Below, piece by piece: positions 19,481 through 22,814 of a DNA stretch of 22,814 nucleotides. The number at the start of each line of letters is the position of its first letter. Positions within the stretch are counted from its first letter, which is position 1. Origin of the DNA: Silene noctiflora (taxonomy: Eukaryota; Streptophyta; Magnoliopsida; Caryophyllales; Caryophyllaceae). The stretch is from the NCBI GenBank assembly GCA_009801015.1, contig VHZZ01006929.1, forward strand, positions 43,717 to 66,530, written 5' to 3'. The notes under the pieces were generated by a model that saw only the letters and a program-made list of their open reading frames with translations, did no database searches and was not told where the DNA came from. The position numbers were made by a program, and so were the translations under genes.

Positions 19481-19489
19481 CACTCACCT

Positions 19490-21232
19490 ATCCTCAACCC
19501 AGGAATTTCCTCTGGAAACACTTCTTGGAATTCTCTCACGACCTCAATATCACAGGCTTGGGGTGTGTCCTCTAGGGTATCCCACACATGACATAGGATT
19601 AGCTCGTCCTTCCTCTTTAAGCAGGTCTTAAGGGCGTTCATTTTTATAAGTTTTACTTTTGGTTTCACCACAAATCCCCAATAAGACACCCTCACTCCCT
19701 TGGGTCCCCTCAAGGTAACTTTCTTTTGGTGACAGTCGATGAAAGCTTTGTATTTCCCTAACCAGTCCATCCCCAAGATTACCTCAAATCCCCCCAGTGG
19801 AAACTCGATAAGGTCCGACTCAAAGTTCACCTCACCCACCTTGATAACCACGTTCTTATAAACTNTATCACAGGGTATGGATTCCCCNGATGGTATGGTC
19901 ACAGAATCANCAATTNGGTCAAAAGCTTCTAGACCTAAGGCTTTGGCATGCTCAGTGGAAATAAAAGAATGCGATGCTCCGGAATCAAACAAGACAAAGG
20001 TAGGTTTAGAATGAACAAGAAATGTACCCGTAACAACATGGGCATCCTCCGCAGTAGATTTCTTTCTCATAGACAACAGTTTCCCACTCGATTTTACCCC
20101 GCTCTGACTGGCTGAGGCCGCACCGCTCTGCTGACTTACCTCATTAAGCCTGCTCTGAAAACTCATGTAGTTGTGGTTGTTACTCTGATTCCCCTAGTTA
20201 CGGTTTTGGTTCGAGTAACTGTTGTAACTTCTTTGGTTGCTATTAACCCCCGTTCTCGAACTCCATCCAAAACTCGGTGCTGGTGTTCGGAATCCTCCAC
20301 TTTGGTTCCCTTGGAAATGGCTCCTCCCCTGAGGTCCGAAGTCCGCCAAACAATTCACCTTCTTGTGCCCAAACTTCCCGCACTTGAAACAAGTAGGTCC
20401 TCCACTGGTCGTCCTTGACATTACATGACTACTTCCACCTCGACTATTTCCCCCGACTGGTGCATTTTTATCAAAATAGGAACTGTATTTGCTCGAGTTC
20501 TGCTTCTTGTTCCCGGGGCCCTCACTATTGGCCAGCCTTCCGTTTATCGATCTTTTATTTCTTTTCTTCCTTCAACATGTCAGAGATCCTCTCAGCTTGA
20601 CCAGATCTCTGGTACACATCCTCGACATTAGTGGGCTCTGGTGCCATCAATCTCTTTTTAATATTCACTGTTAATCCCTTCTCAAATCTCATGGCCAGAA
20701 TCTCCTCCGTGAATCCCAAATCAGCAACATACTTAGCTAACTGCATAAACTTTTGTGGTAAGTTTCTCCAGTCATGTCCTCTGTCATCTTGAAGGTGTCA
20801 AACTCGGCCCTCATTTTCTTTTCATATGTTCGGGTTGGAAGGTTGATGACAAGATCCTCTTGAAACCCTCCAAGCTAACATATTCGACATCATTTTCCGT
20901 AGCTGCCTCTCTAATTTCTACCTTGCTTTGGTTCCACCACCATCCTGCTTTACCCTTCAAATAAAAGGCGGCTTGATCCACCTATAGCTCCTCTGGACAA
21001 GCCAACAACTCAAAAAGGTTGTCAAATTCTCGACACTACTCCCCCAAAAGATGGGGCTCCCTTTCTCCATCAAACTTGGTTGGGTTATGCCTCCAGATTG
21101 CCGAACTCATTTTCGATGAGTCCATTGCCTCTTTCCTTGAATCATGGCCATCAAGGCCGCATTAATAGCCAACAGTCTGTCCAATTATTCCTGAGTGATG
21201 TTGGCAGCAGACGAGTACCTCCTTGGGGCCAT
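19490..21232 (-). pseudogene. Broken Ty3/gypsy (Tekay/Del chromovirus-like) gag-protease
   Basis: Gag starts at ATG 21232 (MAPRRYSSAANITQE, then stop). Capsid-like sequence follows, with stops near 21175, 21040 and 20982 and a frameshift near 20815; FYLKGKAGWWWNQSKVEIRE and RFEKGLTVNIKKRLM are recognisable. A CCHC zinc knuckle (CFKCGKFGHKKVNC) lies at 20350-20391. One in-frame TAG (20194-20196) separates it from a retropepsin-type protease with FDSGASHSFIS and VILGMDWL. The frame ends soon after FPEEIPGL, where reverse transcriptase would begin, so RT, RNase H and integrase are absent. Four ambiguous bases (19865, 19888, 19910, 19916) lie in the protease. Not functional. Confidence 0.85.
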
Positions 21233-21848
21233 GCTTCTACAAGAGTTGAACAAGGTTTATGAATACTCATTGTTTACTAGACATGGGCCAAAATTGATTA
21301 AGAACTTAATTCCTGCAACAGAAAGTATAGTATGGTTGACAGGTTTGGCCTTCCCCAGTTTACCATGGTCATACTACTCCCTAGATCATGATCTAGCTTA
21401 TCATCTTATCTGACTACATCATTCTACCTAAGGGCTCATGGATCAATTAACCGCATATCTCTAGACAGGATGCTATGGCACATAATCACATAATCAGATA
21501 ATCATAGGAACATCTTTAACATACATCATTATCTTAAAACACTAACCAAGTAATCATATCATTCCAATTTATGACCAATTACACATCTAATTTACTTACC
21601 TCGCTCCTTCCCTGCAAAAAAGTTAGTATGATATTATATAAGGTCGATACCTAGACTACCCCTTCTTCTCAAGTTGCTCTCATTGGGTTCCCGAGTCAGA
21701 ACTGAGAGGGCCCATGGGTTGGTGTGAGGGGGCCCCTAACTCATCCTATTCCCTTTTTGGGGCTCCTATCAGTTTATATCCCGGTGTTCATTTTATTTGA
21801 CTCATCCTATGTTCATTTTATTCATTGGTTTAGGCCTGAGGATCGTTC
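21233..21848 (-). mobile_element. 5' leader of the Tekay/Del-like element
   Basis: Untranslated leader between primer binding site and gag. It has no ORF of its own. It contains a micro-exon-like signal at 21600-21611. Plus-strand frames here are noise. Confidence 0.6.
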
Positions 21849-21860
21849 CCTCTGATACCA
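21849..21860 (-). other. Primer binding site, initiator tRNA-Met type
   Basis: TGGTATCAGAGG on the minus strand, three bases after the LTR end, matches the first eleven bases of the plant initiator tRNA-Met site TGGTATCAGAGC. This fits a chromovirus in minus orientation. Confidence 0.85.
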
Positions 21861-21863
21861 CTT

Positions 21864-22814
21864 TGTAACACCCTCATTTATCCAAGAGCATGTACTAGGA
21901 CTTCCTAGATAATTGAGCGTGTTACCATCTCGGAATAACCGAGGTAGTAGATAATCAAAGGAAAGAAACACAATACTTTAAATAAAATTAATAAGTCGTT
22001 ACAACATAAATGTTTAAGTAATACTAATACAGCGGAAACTGATAAAAATGAAGACTTTTACTGTGATCTAAATTCTAGGTAAGTCTTCCACATCCTCTTG
22101 CCATCCTATGCTATAACAGGATCCGTCAGTTACCTGTCAGATCTGCTCCCCATTACGGATCATCAGAGGTGTTCATGAATACACGGTCAACCTCGCGGTT
22201 GAATAGGATAAATAATCAATAACAATAAATGAATATGCAGTATGTATGAAATGCAATTGCCATGGCCTTTCTACTGAGCTCATCAACCCGAAACTCCAAC
22301 CCCCCAATCCCTGGTAGAGTCTGCCTCGATCAAATCGAGAAACCAGCATTCCGCTAAGGTTATCCGGAGTCAGGTCTGCAGAACCTGCCCGGGCCTTTAA
22401 TCACATATATAAAAAATGACATCCGAAGGGATATCCAAACCGATATCCAATCCTAAGATGCATATGCCACGAATGTAGTACCATATCATAACTTAATCCA
22501 TATCCAAACTGATAACCAATGCATATGTCATACTCATGAATACCATATCATAAATTATCCAATGAAACATGCAGATAAAATTATCCAAAGAGACATAGCA
22601 TCCAGATAGAATAAACAACGGTATTAAAGATTGAATTATCCTACCTCGTAAAACAAGTTTTGACAAATAAAGTAGCAAGGCTCATAAGTATTCCTCTGCA
22701 AATCGGTCACCTAACACAATAATATTTATTATTAACTACTTGCTCGTATCATTCCAATATTATAATTACCGTCTAATTATTTTACCTTTACTATTTTCAC
22801 CATCATTTCTATTA
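21864..22814 (-). mobile_element. 5' LTR of the Tekay/Del-like element, cut by the window edge
   Basis: On the minus strand it ends GGGTGTTACA next to the primer site; at least 951 bp are in the window, and the TG start lies beyond it. It includes the CTCGG-TTATT-CCGAG hairpin (21929-21943) also found at 26-39. No gene is present; a 61-codon frame at 22493-22678 has no features. Confidence 0.75.

Noticed and set aside
19450-19489. C-terminal tail of the gypsy protease frame (after PGL)
   Set aside because: It does not resemble the expected start of reverse transcriptase and probably is sequence beyond the truncation point.
21080-21413. Plus-strand frames over the gypsy gag and leader
   Set aside because: Antisense shadows of gag and leader sequence.
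1-22814. tRNA, rRNA, CRISPR or bacterial-type operons
   Set aside because: None seen; the only tRNA-related sequences are retrotransposon primer binding sites.

Overview
The window is nuclear DNA of a flowering plant, almost certainly a eudicot. The evidence is one protein gene with GT-AG introns that codes for a plant subtilase, set in a dense nest of plant transposable elements (Ty1/copia, Ty3/gypsy of the Tekay/Del and Tat/Athila types, hAT, CACTA, Helitron, Stowaway). The many short CGGAGTA-type strings are common in Caryophyllales, but that placement is only a weak guess. There are no operons, CRISPR arrays, rRNA or tRNA genes.

The one complete gene is a subtilisin-like serine protease of the SBT5.6 type on the minus strand (4709-12112). 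I assembled nine exons by eye. All eight introns have GT-AG ends, the phases fit, and the sum is 2337 nt, or 778 codons plus stop, with no internal stop. The signal peptide, I9 propeptide, Asp/His/Asn/Ser catalytic residues, PA insert and C-terminal Fn3-like domain are all present. Introns 3 and 4 are enlarged by insertions: Stowaway-like MITEs in intron 3; a solo copia LTR with a near-perfect 5-bp target duplication, a poly(A) tract flanked by a 12-bp direct repeat, and a Stowaway half-element in intron 4.

Left flank (1-4491): the end of a plus-strand Tekay-like LTR (1-102); a plus-strand LTR of a second gypsy family (about 103-691); a minus-strand Tat/Athila-like 5' junction with a tRNA-Asp primer binding site (752-769) and LTR (773 to about 1640); then a decayed plus-strand copia element ending in an 879-bp 3' LTR (3613-4491) that points at the 3' end of the protease gene from about 220 bp away.

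Right flank (12113-22814): the protease promoter; a Helitron (12726-13451); a possible first exon of a secreted protein cut by a CACTA end (13611 onward); a minus-strand LTR of the same family as 103-691 (14161 to about 14700); a region with two exon-like gene fragments of unknown identity on opposite strands (15369-15524 minus, about 15980-16123 plus); a minus-strand Tat-like 3' LTR with its polypurine tract (16124-17724), whose adjacent internal sequence is split by a 1481-bp hAT deletion derivative (17739-19219) with terminal repeats and a degenerate 8-bp target duplication; and a broken minus-strand Tekay/Del gypsy element (gag, zinc knuckle, protease, tRNA-Met primer site, LTR) running off the right edge.

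The protease is the only gene I expect to make a functional product. The rest records successive insertions, several of which can be ordered by nesting. I did not find a convincing undescribed system. The leads most worth checking are the two exon-like fragments, the intact N-terminal-only hAT ORF, the LTRs placed to affect the protease transcript, and the micro-exon-like signal in the Tekay leader.
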